Origin: Saccharicrinis sp965230625 | GTDB taxonomy: Bacteria > Bacteroidota > Bacteroidia > Bacteroidales > Marinilabiliaceae | Length of the DNA stretch: 64,000 nucleotides | NCBI GenBank assembly: GCA_965230625.1 | Contig: CBDDLL010000001.1 | Span: 744,001-808,000 of the forward strand | Direction of reading: 5' to 3' | Shown: positions 9,512-18,388 of the stretch, in pieces | Numbering within the stretch: position 1 is the stretch's first letter | Layout: each line of letters starts with the position of its first letter | The notes under the pieces: model-generated | Databases searched by the model: none | The model's input: only the letters and a program-made list of their open reading frames with translations | What the model was told of the DNA's origin: nothing | Made by a program: the position numbers and the translations under genes

Positions 9512-10348
9512 TTAAGGATGGAAAAATAAAGTAGGTATCTCCGCATTAAACAAGATTCTTTTAGTAACACTTGGGTGGATCATTTTCGATATAAAGTTTC
9601 TTTTCTTTCTTGTAATGGCCATTAAATCTATTTGATTATTATGAATATATTCTTTTGATGCTTCAATAATATCATTACCATAAATGTAATCGCAAGCCAT
9701 TTCCTGGTTTCTATAGGTACTTTTACAGTACTCTACATAATCTTTTAAATTTTCGGCATCAAGTTTATCCTTTCCACCAGCGCAATATTGAACACTATGA
9801 ATGCTTGTTTCAAATGCTCCAACAAGCTTTACCAACTTATGAAGTGAGGTATATTCGCACTTTTCAAAGTCAGTAATAAAGAGAATGTTAGTTATTTTTT
9901 CGATATTGAACTTATAATTATTAGGAACAGCTAACACTGGTGATGATACTTTATTAATTACATCTAAAGTTACACTACCTAATAGTTCTTTAATAGTTTC
10001 TCCTTTACTTTTAGTACCCATTACAATTAAATCGGGTTTGTAATCTTCACTAAATACATGAATTGCATCCTCTGCATACCCTTCAATTACATGCACTCTA
10101 ACAATTATACTATATGGATCTTTTGAATTTCTTATTATGTACTCTGTAAGTTTTTGAAGTTGAACCATTGCCTCGTCCCGAGATAGTATGGTATCTTCAT
10201 TATTTCCATTTTCATCCTCACTTAAAAGATGTGTATAGCAATATAATAGTGTTATCTCACCTTGAAGATGCTCAGCCAATGCAATTGAATAATCTATTGC
10301 ATTATAGGTATATGGAGCAAAGTTTACAGGTACTAAAAATCGAATCAT
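9512..10348 (-). CDS. Tandem universal stress protein (UspA family)
   Basis: This is a cytoplasmic stress protein built from two Usp folds (about residues 1-140 and 150-278). The first half carries the nucleotide-binding signature GTKSKGE...LLGSVT followed by SPVLAVP, so that domain probably binds ATP. The second half ends SVTKRILFNAEIPTLFF and lacks a clear glycine-rich loop. The 240 bases upstream of pfkA and this gene's 3' side show no other feature. Its role in stress survival is a family-level inference. Confidence 0.88.
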   Translation of the reverse strand: MIRFLVPVNFAPYTYNAIDYSIALAEHLQGEITLLYCYTHLLSEDENGNNEDTILSRDEAMVQLQKLTEYIIRNSKDPYSIIVRVHVIEGYAEDAIHVFSEDYKPDLIVMGTKSKGETIKELLGSVTLDVINKVSSPVLAVPNNYKFNIEKITNILFITDFEKCEYTSLHKLVKLVGAFETSIHSVQYCAGGKDKLDAENLKDYVEYCKSTYRNQEMACDYIYGNDIIEASKEYIHNNQIDLMAITRKKRNFISKMIHPSVTKRILFNAEIPTLFFHP

Positions 10349-10499
10349 ACTTTTTTCCTCTTTTCAATAATTGAATGTAGTATCTGCTTAAAGTTATCAA
10401 AAAAATAAACAGATCAATACATGAGGTGTTTAAAGATAAGTAATCATCTATTTAAAACAATGCATAAAATCGGTATAGATAAGATTATTTTAATATCTA

Positions 10500-11780
10500 A
10501 TGAATAAAAAAGTAAATATAGTTTGGCTAAGAAGAGATTTAAGAATCGATGATAACACTGCTTTAATACAAGCCTCGAAAGAAAAACTTCCTATTATTTT
10601 ACTTTTTATTTTTGATAAAAAAATATTAAATCTGCTTGAAAAGAATGATAGCCGAGTAAGTTTTATTTACGATTGTCTATTAAATATAAATGAAAAATTA
10701 AAAAACTTTGAAAGTTCATTGCTAATTAAACATGGCTATGTTACAGAAGTTTGGATAGAGTTAATTCAGGAGTTTAGTATTAACACTATTTATTCAAATG
10801 AGGATTATGAATTGTATGGTATCCAGCGTGATTTAAACATTAAAAATTTAGCTGAAAGAAATAATATAAACTTCAAGTTGAGTAAGGATCATGTGATATT
10901 TGAAAAAAATGAGGTATTAAGTAAAGAAAACAAACCATATACAGTTTTTACTCCTTATAAGAATCAATGGTTAAAACAGTATTTCAAACTTAACAAAACC
11001 AGTTTTCATCCAACATTAAAAAAATCCCATTTTACTTTCCCAAGTTTAGAGTCTCTTGGATTTATACGTGGAAATAATAAGGTAAAAGAATTTACCCTAA
11101 ATAAATTAATAGATTATAAAGACTTACGAGATATACCATCAAAAGATATGGGTACATACATTGGTCCTCATTTACGTTTTGGTACAATAAGCATTAGAGA
11201 AGTTGTAGAAAAAGCTACCACAATAAGTGAATCATTTTTATCAGAACTTATTTGGCGAGAGTTTTTTATTCAAATATTATTTCATTTTCCAAATTCGGTA
11301 AAAAATAATTTTAAAAAGATTTATGACGGAATTCTATGGAGGAATAATGAAGAGGAATTTGATAAATGGTGTAAGGGAATTACCGGATACCCTCTTGTTG
11401 ATGCAGGTATTCGTGAATTAAACACCACTGGATATATGCACAACAGAGTTAGAATGGTTGCAGCTTCTTTTTTATGCAAGCACTTATTGATTGAATGGCA
11501 ATGGGGAGAAGCTTATTTTGCAAGTAAATTGCTCGACTTTGAATTAGCCTCTAATGTAGGTAATTGGCAATGGGCTGCAGGAACTGGTTGTGATGCAGCT
11601 CCTTATTTTAGGGTGTTTAATCCAACTCGTCAACAAGAAAAATTCGATCCTGAATTTAAATATATTAAAAAGTGGATACCTGAATTTGGAAGCCCTGAAT
11701 ACCCTAAACCTATGGTAGAACACTCTATGGCAAGAGAAAGGGCGTTAAATACATACAAAAGGGCCATCAAATCGAAATGA
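10500..11780 (+). CDS. phrB: Deoxyribodipyrimidine photolyase (cryptochrome/photolyase family)
   Basis: This is a light-driven DNA repair enzyme that splits cyclobutane pyrimidine dimers. The N-terminal antenna-binding Rossmann domain starts at WLRRDLRIDDNTAL. The FAD-binding helical domain (about 200-420) contains LIWREFF, GYPLVDAGIREL, GYMHNRVRM and the strongly conserved NVGNWQWAAGTGCDAAPYFR block, with the Trp residues of the electron-transfer chain. Its 426 residues are short for class I CPD photolyases but complete. The stop codon lies inside the downstream terminator hairpin. Confidence 0.93.
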   Translation: MNKKVNIVWLRRDLRIDDNTALIQASKEKLPIILLFIFDKKILNLLEKNDSRVSFIYDCLLNINEKLKNFESSLLIKHGYVTEVWIELIQEFSINTIYSNEDYELYGIQRDLNIKNLAERNNINFKLSKDHVIFEKNEVLSKENKPYTVFTPYKNQWLKQYFKLNKTSFHPTLKKSHFTFPSLESLGFIRGNNKVKEFTLNKLIDYKDLRDIPSKDMGTYIGPHLRFGTISIREVVEKATTISESFLSELIWREFFIQILFHFPNSVKNNFKKIYDGILWRNNEEEFDKWCKGITGYPLVDAGIRELNTTGYMHNRVRMVAASFLCKHLLIEWQWGEAYFASKLLDFELASNVGNWQWAAGTGCDAAPYFRVFNPTRQQEKFDPEFKYIKKWIPEFGSPEYPKPMVEHSMARERALNTYKRAIKSK

Positions 11781-11789
11781 TAGCCCTTT
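11757..11789. terminator. Terminator hairpin overlapping the photolyase stop codon
   Basis: AAAGGGC-c-ATCA (11758-11769) pairs with TGAT-a-GCCCTTT (11778-11789). The photolyase TGA is the first three bases of the right arm. It separates phrB from the convergent queA gene. Confidence 0.75.
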
Positions 11790-11811
11790 CATCATATGTA
11801 ATAATGTAATT

Positions 11812-12864
11812 TTACTCTTTAATCAACATTGCATCACCATATGTACCAAAACGATATTTTTCCTTTACAGCTACTTCGTAAGCATTCATTAAGTTGTCGT
11901 AACCACTAAATGCTGCTGTCATCATCATTAATGTAGACAATGGCATATGAAAATTAGATATCATGCAATTTGCAACGCTAAAATCATATGGCGGAAAAAT
12001 AAATTTGTTAGTCCACCCCTCATAAGGTTTTACATGACCAAATGTAGAAACAGAACTTTCTATAGTTCTCATTACTGTTGTTCCAACTGCACAAATTCTC
12101 TTACGTTCGTCTTTTCCTTTGTTTATAATATCGCAAGCCTTTTCCGTTATAAATATCTGTTCTGAATCCATCTTATGCTTGGTCAAATCCTCAACATCTA
12201 CCGAACGGAAGTTACCTAATCCTACATGCAAAGTAATTTCGGCAAAATTAACGCCTATTATCTCTAAACGCTTTAATAATTCACGACTATAGTGCATCCC
12301 TGCAGTTGGTGCTGCTACAGCTCCTTCGTTTTTTGCATATATAGTTTGATATCGCTCTCTATCCTCCGGTTCTACCTTACGGTTAATCATTTTAGGAAGA
12401 GGAGTTTCTCCTAATGCAAAAAGCGCTTCTTTAAATTCATCATAAGGTCCATCATATAAAAAACGAAGAGTTCGACCGCGAGATGTAGTATTGTCTATTA
12501 CTTCCGCTACCATTTCATCATTCTCGCCAAAATAAAGCTTATTTCCTATTCTAATCTTACGGGCAGGGTCTACTAACACATCCCATAATTTTTGGTCGCG
12601 ATTTAACTCGCGTAATAAAAACACCTCAATCTCGGCTCCGGTTTTTTCCTTATTTCCATATAAGCGAGCAGGAAAAACTTTTGTGTCATTAAAAACCATC
12701 ACATCCTGATCATCAAAATAATCTACAAGGTCTTTAAATATTTTATGTTCTATCTCACCAGTCTTACGATCTAAAACCAACATTCTGGCCTCATCCCTAT
12801 TTTTTGAAGGGTGCAAAGCGATTAATTCTTCAGGAAGGTTGTACTTAAACTTCGATAACTTCAT
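11812..12864 (-). CDS. queA: S-adenosylmethionine:tRNA ribosyltransferase-isomerase
   Basis: It transfers and isomerises the ribosyl group of SAM onto 7-aminomethyl-7-deazaguanine in tRNA, giving epoxyqueuosine. The 350 residues match the family throughout. Seen are FNDTKVFPARLYG, EVFLLREL, the conserved AAPTAGMHYS and TLHVGLGNFR blocks, and a C-terminal FGTYGDAMLI. It lies downstream of truB on the same strand, a neighbour order common in Bacteroidota, but 185 bases separate the two, so co-transcription is uncertain. Confidence 0.96.
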   Translation of the reverse strand: MKLSKFKYNLPEELIALHPSKNRDEARMLVLDRKTGEIEHKIFKDLVDYFDDQDVMVFNDTKVFPARLYGNKEKTGAEIEVFLLRELNRDQKLWDVLVDPARKIRIGNKLYFGENDEMVAEVIDNTTSRGRTLRFLYDGPYDEFKEALFALGETPLPKMINRKVEPEDRERYQTIYAKNEGAVAAPTAGMHYSRELLKRLEIIGVNFAEITLHVGLGNFRSVDVEDLTKHKMDSEQIFITEKACDIINKGKDERKRICAVGTTVMRTIESSVSTFGHVKPYEGWTNKFIFPPYDFSVANCMISNFHMPLSTLMMMTAAFSGYDNLMNAYEVAVKEKYRFGTYGDAMLIKE

Positions 12865-13049
12865 TTTTGTATTTACTTTATATTTTTATCAACAACAGAA
12901 CTATTCTTAATCTATCAATTCAAACTTACAACAAACACGATTCAGGTTAAGTTATAAAAATTATACTTTATATAATTGTATTTGTGTTATTTAGATAAAA
13001 CTAAGCACAAGAGCAACCTTATACGTAAGGATTTGCCATAGGTTACAAA

Positions 13050-13757
13050 TTATTTTAATTTTTTTTCAAAGGTTTCCACATCCATACTCTTTTCATTTAC
13101 AAATACTCCAATTCTGGTTCGTTTTAAAGCCTTTAGGTGTGCACCACTTTTTAATGCAAAACCAATATCTCTGGCTAATCCACGTATATAAGTTCCTTTA
13201 CTACATACGACTCTTAGTATTAGTTGAGTTACATCAAAATCAAGAACTTCTATTTCAGTAATTATTAGTTTTTTGGGTTTTAATCCAGGATCTTTTCCTT
13301 CACGTGCCAATTCATATGCTCTCTTTCCTTTTACTTTAACCGCAGAAAAAGCAGGTGGTACCTGATCTAATTCTCCAATAAAATTTTTTAATGTTTCATC
13401 TACCAGTTCTCTGTTTATATGTTCTGTTGGAAACTCTTCATCAATTTCTGTTTCAAGATCAAACGATGGGGTTGTTGCACCCAAACTTAACGTAGCAATA
13501 TATTCTTTTTCTTCTGCCTGATAATTGTCTATTGTTTTTGTTGCTTTACCTGTACAAACTACCAATAATCCTGTTGCTAAAGGATCTAATGTGCCAGCAT
13601 GTCCTACTTTAAGTTTTTTTACCCCCATTGCAGTACAAACTAGCTTCCTTACTTTATTTACAAGGTCAAAAGAAGTCCATCCGTAAGGCTTATCAAACAA
13701 TAAAACTTCTCCTTCTTTAAAATCATACCCTCCGGGTTTTATGTTTTCGTTTTCCAT
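13050..13757 (-). CDS. truB: tRNA pseudouridine-55 synthase
   Basis: It converts U55 in the tRNA T-loop to pseudouridine. The signature VGHAGTLDPLATGLL holds the catalytic Asp (residue 58 with this start). KEY and RGLARD-like motifs follow, and the C-terminus is the usual short tail. A longer frame reaches 13814, but its extra 19 residues would be encoded across the uppP terminator hairpin and do not resemble the family, so I start at the ATG at 13757 (MENENIKPGG). It follows uppP and ftsX on the same strand. Confidence 0.95.
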   Translation of the reverse strand: MENENIKPGGYDFKEGEVLLFDKPYGWTSFDLVNKVRKLVCTAMGVKKLKVGHAGTLDPLATGLLVVCTGKATKTIDNYQAEEKEYIATLSLGATTPSFDLETEIDEEFPTEHINRELVDETLKNFIGELDQVPPAFSAVKVKGKRAYELAREGKDPGLKPKKLIITEIEVLDFDVTQLILRVVCSKGTYIRGLARDIGFALKSGAHLKALKRTRIGVFVNEKSMDVETFEKKLK

Positions 13758-13782
13758 TATTTTTAACAAAGTTATATACAAA

Positions 13783-13817
13783 TAATTGCCAAGGGAAGAC
13801 TTTTCCCTTGGCAATTA
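13783..13817 (-). terminator. 15-bp perfect hairpin downstream of uppP
   Basis: TAATTGCCAAGGGAA (13783-13797) and TTCCCTTGGCAATTA (13803-13817) are perfect complements around a 5-nt loop. The hairpin lies between uppP and truB. The T-run behind it on the minus strand is weak, so it may attenuate or stabilise the transcript rather than fully terminate it. Confidence 0.7.
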
Positions 13818-13840
13818 TAAAGTTTTTTCGTAGTAATATT

Positions 13841-14629
13841 TTAAGCAAATAGAATGGCTATTAAACCAGCTATTGCACAATAAATTGCAAAATAAATAAG
13901 CTTCCCTTTCTTAACCAAATTGATCATTACTTTACATGCTAGTAATCCAGAAATAAATGCTCCCAAAAAACCAACAACTAATGGTATTGCTCCAATTGAA
14001 CCAGATGCTGTAAAATCATCCTTTAATAAGCTTAATACGTTTTCTCCAAGTATCGGAATTAACACCATTAAAAAAGAAAAACGGGCTACTGCTTCTCTTT
14101 TATTTCCCAGTAACAATCCGGTCGCAATTGTAGATCCTGAACGTGAAATTCCGGGTAAAACTGCAATAGTTTGTGCTATTCCAATTATAAATGCATCCTT
14201 AAATGATATTTCCTTATCTTTTGCTTTTGCATAAAATGTAAATGCTAATAAGGTTGCAGTAATAAGTAGCATACAACCAACCAAAAGCATAATTTTATCT
14301 GTATTAAACAGTTCCTCTACGTAATCTTTAAAAAATACTCCAACAATACCAATTGGAATCATACTAACAGCAATCTTAAAAAAGTATTGCGTTTCCTCAT
14401 TCCATTTAAAATCAAATAATCCCAGAAAAAGTCTTGCAATATCTTTTCTGAAAACAAAAATTGTACTTAGTACTGTTGCACCATGCACAACTACTGTAAA
14501 AGTAAGATTATCTGATGCTTCAACTCCTAATATATGCTTCCCAATTTCAAGGTGCCCACTGCTACTAACAGGTAAAAACTCCGTTAAACCCTGAATTATA
14601 CCCAGGATTAATGCCTCAATCCAATTCAT
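13841..14629 (-). CDS. uppP: Undecaprenyl-diphosphatase (BacA/UppP)
   Basis: This integral membrane phosphatase recycles undecaprenyl pyrophosphate to the monophosphate carrier for peptidoglycan and glycan synthesis, and gives bacitracin tolerance. The N-terminal ILGIIQGLTEFLPVSSSGHL and the later LPGISRSGSTIATGLLLG are the two catalytic signature regions. About seven to eight membrane helices are evident. It lies 27 bases downstream of the DUF3098 gene in the conserved ftsX-DUF3098-uppP-truB order. Confidence 0.96.
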   Translation of the reverse strand: MNWIEALILGIIQGLTEFLPVSSSGHLEIGKHILGVEASDNLTFTVVVHGATVLSTIFVFRKDIARLFLGLFDFKWNEETQYFFKIAVSMIPIGIVGVFFKDYVEELFNTDKIMLLVGCMLLITATLLAFTFYAKAKDKEISFKDAFIIGIAQTIAVLPGISRSGSTIATGLLLGNKREAVARFSFLMVLIPILGENVLSLLKDDFTASGSIGAIPLVVGFLGAFISGLLACKVMINLVKKGKLIYFAIYCAIAGLIAILFA

Positions 14630-14656
14630 GCTCGTCTAAATGAAAAAATTTAATTA

Positions 14657-14911
14657 TTACTTATTCTCCTTTGGTTTTTTCATGATGGCATAAATTTCAA
14701 ACACAAACCCAGCTAATACTAGCATTGGAGCTAATGTAATACGTTGAAAACCATAAATTTCTTCATTAAACACATTAGGATCTTCACTCCTTCCCCCTAT
14801 CATTAATATAAAACCTAAAATTACTATGCCAAATCCAATGGCCATTAGTATGTAGTTTTCTTTTGAAAGTGCAAATTCAAATTTCTTTTCTTGTTTGTGT
14901 TTACTTGACAT
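14657..14911 (-). CDS. DUF3098 small membrane protein
   Basis: This 84-residue protein has a charged N-terminus and two membrane helices (about 22-42 and 61-79) separated by a loop containing DPNVFNEEIYGFQRI. It matches the DUF3098 family, which is largely confined to Bacteroidota and is usually found, as here, between ftsX and uppP. It starts 11 bases after the ftsX stop. Its function is unknown. A role in cell-envelope assembly is inferred only from context. Confidence 0.85.
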   Translation of the reverse strand: MSSKHKQEKKFEFALSKENYILMAIGFGIVILGFILMIGGRSEDPNVFNEEIYGFQRITLAPMLVLAGFVFEIYAIMKKPKENK

Positions 14912-14922
14912 ATTAATGCGAG

Positions 14923-15801
14923 TTAAAAATATAATTGGTCAGTTCTTAGTCTTAAATACTTATTTACTGCAAAAAAAGTTGATACTAATGATAGTAATAT
15001 ACCAAGTATAATTACCATGATAAATAATACTCCTATAAGCTCTATATTATCAAATCCAATAAATCCACCCAACTCTTTATGAAGTATATAAATTGCTCCT
15101 GCAAGCATTCCATTTGCAAAAACACCACCTATGAATCCATGAAAAATACTTGTACTAACAAACGGTTGTCTAATAAAACCTTTTGTAGCACCAACTAATT
15201 GCATCGTATTAATTAAAAAGCGTTTTGCATAAACAGATAATCTAATAGTATTATTAATTAAAGCTATTGCAATAAGTAATAACAGTAAACTAAATACCAG
15301 TAATACCAAACTTATTTTGTTTACGTTATCATTTACTTTTTGTATTAAATTTTTTTGATAATACACTTCTTTAACTTGTGTAAAAGAATTAAAAACCTCT
15401 TCTACATTTTTAATACTATCAGGATTAGCATACTCAGCAAATAACTTTACTTCAATTGAAGAAAGAAGTGGGTTATAGCCTAAAAAATCAACAAAATCTT
15501 CGCCTAGTTGCCCTTGTAATTCTTTTGCAGCTCTATCTTTATCAATATATTCTGTCGATTTTACGTATGAAGAAGCATCCAAATATTTTTGTAGCCTGCG
15601 GACTTCAACTTCTCTAACATTATCTTTCAATACAATATTAAATCCAATGTTTTCTTTTACATAGTTTGAAAGTCGTTGTGCATTAAGCATTAAATACCCT
15701 ACAGAACCTAATAAAAAAAGCACAAGAGAAATACTTATTACTGTTGTAAAATAAGAATTTCGTAACTGTCGTTTTGTATGTTGACTATCTTTTTTTCTCA
15801 T
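14923..15801 (-). CDS. ftsX: Cell division permease FtsX
   Basis: This is the membrane component of the FtsEX complex, which couples division to peptidoglycan hydrolase activation. An N-terminal cytoplasmic stretch is followed by a first helix (about 17-38), a periplasmic domain (about 40-165) and three C-terminal helices with a long interhelical loop, the usual FtsX topology. The 292-residue length fits. The FtsE ATPase gene is not adjacent. An EnvC-like activator, a known FtsEX partner in other bacteria, is encoded at about 41 kb. A TATCTTTA sequence just upstream resembles a -7 element. Confidence 0.9.
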   Translation of the reverse strand: MRKKDSQHTKRQLRNSYFTTVISISLVLFLLGSVGYLMLNAQRLSNYVKENIGFNIVLKDNVREVEVRRLQKYLDASSYVKSTEYIDKDRAAKELQGQLGEDFVDFLGYNPLLSSIEVKLFAEYANPDSIKNVEEVFNSFTQVKEVYYQKNLIQKVNDNVNKISLVLLVFSLLLLLIAIALINNTIRLSVYAKRFLINTMQLVGATKGFIRQPFVSTSIFHGFIGGVFANGMLAGAIYILHKELGGFIGFDNIELIGVLFIMVIILGILLSLVSTFFAVNKYLRLRTDQLYF

Positions 15802-16148
15802 AATAAAACGGGCATAAAGATAAAAAAATAACGATTGTAATATAGTCTTTTGTATTATGTTTTAATACACTAGCTAACATATAAAATCCGAACTAAATAA
15901 CTACCCTTCTTTTATTAGAAATTAATGCTTTTCATCTATCAATTCAAAAAGAATCCTAAATAGGTTATTACCCAAAGCTTTATCAATATAAAGAATAGAT
16001 AGTTTCGTTTATTAAACTTCCAATAATGCTTATTAAGTAAATATTTGGTTTGTAATACAAACTTAATTAAGTTTGTATTACAAACCTATTTTATACTTTA
16101 AACAATTAGGAAATAAAAATTCTTAAAACTTTGTAATCTATAGGAAAT
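15802..16148. other. Divergent intergenic region between ftsX and the DUF2007 operon
   Basis: No gene is seen in these 347 bases. The region is very AT-rich and carries the 40-bp palindrome described separately. An AAACTTTGTAA sequence (16126-16136) lies just before the DUF2007 start, like the one before the nuclease gene at 3762, and may be a variant -7 element. Confidence 0.5.
16047..16086. promoter_or_regulatory. Perfect 40-bp palindrome, likely double operator
   Basis: GGTTTGTAATACAAACTTAA (16047-16066) is followed immediately by its exact reverse complement, with no loop. Each half contains its own 15-bp dyad, GTTTGTA-W-TACAAAC, so the site is two symmetric operators placed 23 bases apart centre to centre. 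It lies about 60 bases upstream of an operon whose last gene is a small winged-helix regulator. That is the expected layout for autoregulation (inference). Confidence 0.7.
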
Positions 16149-16400
16149 ATGAAAAAGGATAAGAAAAATGATTTTATTGAAGTTTTTGCCGGATCATCAA
16201 TTGATGCTGAAATAGTTAAAAGTTTATTAATAGATTCTGAGATAGTGGCATTTTTAAGAAATGAAAACATGGGTACTATAGCACCTTGGCATGCCTCACC
16301 AGGAGGAGTAGGTTCTGTTAAAATAGTCGTTTCAAATTTAGATTATGACAAAGCAAAGTTAGTAGTTGAAGAATATTTTAATAATATTAATTCAAAGTGA
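16149..16400 (+). CDS. DUF2007 domain small protein
   Basis: This 83-residue protein matches the DUF2007 family (often labelled putative signal-transducing protein). FIEVFAGSSIDAEIVKSLL begins a ferredoxin-like fold, and VVSNLDYDKAKLVVEEYF ends it. No catalytic residues are evident. It is the first gene after the 40-bp palindrome and is followed, 38 bases on, by a membrane protein and then a winged-helix regulator, so the three probably form one operon. Its function is unknown. Confidence 0.8.
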   Translation: MKKDKKNDFIEVFAGSSIDAEIVKSLLIDSEIVAFLRNENMGTIAPWHASPGGVGSVKIVVSNLDYDKAKLVVEEYFNNINSK

Positions 16401-16438
16401 ATACATGATTAACCATTTCAAAATAAAAACTAAACATT

Positions 16439-17050
16439 ATGGAAAATACATTACAAAACTCAAAATCTTTTGACGAAAAGCAATCGCTTCAAGTAATACG
16501 AGATATGATTCATGTTTCGCAAAACAAGGTTAATAAAGATGGTATTTTATTTATCGTATGGGGATATCTAATGTCTGCAGGCTATATTATTGGCTTTATT
16601 AATAAAAATATTATAACTACTTATCATTTAAATAGTTTCTTAAAGATAATTGCCGAAATAACACCATTACTTGGAACTCTATTTACCATATATTATATAT
16701 TCAAACAAAGAAAAAAGGTACGTACCTATATTGGTGTTTCTTTAAGATATTTATGGATTTCTATGTTCGTATGTTTATCCCTAACAAACATGATCATGTT
16801 TAATGTAATACATGAAGTAAACTTTGATTTACAACATCCAATTTTTATGGTATTTATTGCATTTGCTACATTAATTACCGGTGTTATTATTAGATACAAA
16901 ATTATTATTGTTGGAGGTATTCTTTTTGGAGCTCTTGCTTATTTAAGTTCCTATTTTGAATTACAAACACAAGTGTTGTTAGAAGCTGCAGCATGGATTG
17001 TTGCATTTGTAATACCTGGTCATATAATGTACGCAAAAAGAAACAATTAA
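16439..17050 (+). CDS. Multi-pass membrane protein, operon partner of a winged-helix regulator
   Basis: The protein has 203 residues. A soluble N-terminus (FDEKQSLQVIRDMIHVSQ) is followed by about five to six membrane helices from residue 38 onward. I do not recognise a characterised family. Membrane proteins of this size beginning with a similar amphipathic stretch and followed by a small winged-helix regulator recur in Bacteroidota, so this looks like a signal- or stress-responsive pair (inference). Its stop codon is 3 bases before the next gene's ATG. Confidence 0.75.
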   Translation: MENTLQNSKSFDEKQSLQVIRDMIHVSQNKVNKDGILFIVWGYLMSAGYIIGFINKNIITTYHLNSFLKIIAEITPLLGTLFTIYYIFKQRKKVRTYIGVSLRYLWISMFVCLSLTNMIMFNVIHEVNFDLQHPIFMVFIAFATLITGVIIRYKIIIVGGILFGALAYLSSYFELQTQVLLEAAAWIVAFVIPGHIMYAKRNN

Positions 17051-17053
17051 GTC

Positions 17054-17374
17054 ATGTTTAAAGATTTAGATCCTATTCTACATTCTCAGGTCCGACTTGC
17101 TATTATGTCTATCCTTTTAGGAGTTGAAAGTGCAGAATTTAGCTACCTACTTGAAAATATAAATACTACCAAGGGAAACCTGAGCTTTCAGTTAAACAAG
17201 CTAAAAGAAGCTGATTATGTAGAAATTAATAAATCGTTTAAAGGCAATTATCCATTAACAACCTGTAAAATAACCGATAAAGGCATCGCTGCTTACGAAG
17301 TTTATGTAAATGCAATTGACGAATATTTTAACGAATTTAAAAACCAAAAAAATAAATACAAAAACAGCATCTAA
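17054..17374 (+). CDS. Winged-helix transcriptional regulator (ArsR/MarR-like)
   Basis: This 106-residue DNA-binding protein is of the compact winged-helix type. LDPILHSQVRLAIMSILL opens the domain, TTKGNLSFQLNKLKEADYVEI is the recognition helix region, and KGIAAYEVYVNAI leads to a C-terminal dimer helix. It has no obvious ligand-binding domain. It is the last gene of the operon behind the 40-bp palindrome, whose two dyads are natural candidate binding sites for a dimeric regulator of this kind (inference). Confidence 0.85.
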   Translation: MFKDLDPILHSQVRLAIMSILLGVESAEFSYLLENINTTKGNLSFQLNKLKEADYVEINKSFKGNYPLTTCKITDKGIAAYEVYVNAIDEYFNEFKNQKNKYKNSI

Positions 17375-17458
17375 TTTATCTACTTGTCTTAATTCCAGTA
17401 TTTTAAAGTAAATATATGAACTTATAACTTTAATTTTCTATTGTCCGTAATCAATTAT

Positions 17459-17623
17459 AAGAAACTGTTTAAGTTTTATCCTTCGGATTATTTTGGCGAC
17501 TTAAGCCCTCATATTTCTGCAAAATTTCTTTAAAAAGCGATGCTATTCGCATCAATTTTGTCTCATCTGAGAACTTAATTCTCTCAAATTAACTCACAAA
17601 AACAAAATTTAAACAGTTTCTAA
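17459..17623. mobile_element. MITE-like foldback element, copy 1
   Basis: This is a 165-bp non-coding repeat, closely similar to the copy at 27154-27317. Its ends are inverted: GAAACTGTTTAAGTTTT on the left matches the complement of AAAATTTAAACAGTTTC on the right with one mismatch. TAA flanks both ends directly (TAA-GAAAC...GTTTC-TAA), consistent with a 3-bp target duplication. The centre contains GATGC-TATTC-GCATC. Inside the terminal repeat the right arm has diverged from copy 2. It lies 83 bases upstream of a broken AraC gene. Confidence 0.8.
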
Positions 17624-17706
17624 GGTACTTGAGCCATTCGTCTTTAAAATGTGTTAATCTGTTTGAGTTGAATTAGTCAATTTTGTACCGAGAAAACATG
17701 TAGATA

Positions 17707-18236
17707 ATGGGAAAAGAAGTTTTAAGAATAAGATCAATAAGTGAAGTACATAAAGTATTTGGATGCCAAAAACCAAAACATCCTTTAGTTAGTGCTACTT
17801 AATATTTCTGATTTAGATTTTTCGTTGGTTCCCCGAGATGTTAATATAACAGCTGATTTTTACTCTATATAGCTCAAAGACTCTAGCTGCAGTAAGCGCT
17901 ATGTTAGAAATCATTACGATTTTAATGATGGAGTTTTAATATTCACTGCTACAGGTCAAGTTGTTTCATCAAATGAAAAACCAGATACAACCATTGACGA
18001 AGGCTGGCTATTACTTTTTCATCCCGGTTTAATCAGAAGATCTTCACTTGGTGATAGTATGGATAGTTATAGATTCTTCACCTACGATAATTTCGAAGCA
18101 TTGCAATTATCTGATGACGAAAGAGAAATATATTACTGATTGTGCAATGAAAATTATAAATGAGTTAGACGCAAATTACAGACCATTAAGCGAATCTATG
18201 AACGAAGCTTTTAAACAATTAAACATGTTAGAATAG
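17707..18236 (+). pseudogene. Broken AraC-family regulator (N-terminal part only)
   Basis: The remnant starts MGKEVLRIRSISEVHKVFG, typical of Bacteroidota AraC-type regulators, and stops at TAA 17800. Homologous reading then resumes in another frame (ISDLDFSLVPRDV), meets an in-frame TAG at 17870, and continues through FHPGLIRRSSLGDS to a TGA at 18137. It shifts frame again (EKYITDCAMKIINEL) and ends at 18236. Three frames plus an internal stop show it is dead. The C-terminal AraC DNA-binding domain (about 100 residues) is absent. Confidence 0.8.
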
Positions 18237-18318
18237 CTATACAATACTTTTTCTTTTATTCCATGTAGAATATTAGAATAAGATAAAAGTTAATTTCTTT
18301 AATAAAATGATTAAATAC

Positions 18319-18357
18319 CCTCCTATCAAATTGAGAAAGTTATAGGAGGTTTTTTTT
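18319..18357. terminator. Terminator hairpin between the AraC remnant and the next gene
   Basis: CCTCCTAT (18319-18326) pairs with ATAGGAGG (18342-18349) and is followed by eight T residues on the plus strand. It would stop plus-strand transcription from the remnant region. The neighbouring minus-strand gene ends at 18389. Confidence 0.8.
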
Positions 18358-18388
18358 ATTTAGATTTTACTTTTACCAGATAAATACT

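Noticed and set aside
12865..13049. tRNA-like hairpin CCTTA-TACG-TAAGG in the gap between truB and queA
   Set aside because: There is no acceptor stem, T-loop or anticodon arm; it is at most a weak transcript hairpin. No tRNA or rRNA was found anywhere in the window.
13758..13814. Longer N-terminus of TruB
   Set aside because: It would be encoded across the perfect 15-bp hairpin after uppP and does not match the family; the ATG at 13757 does.
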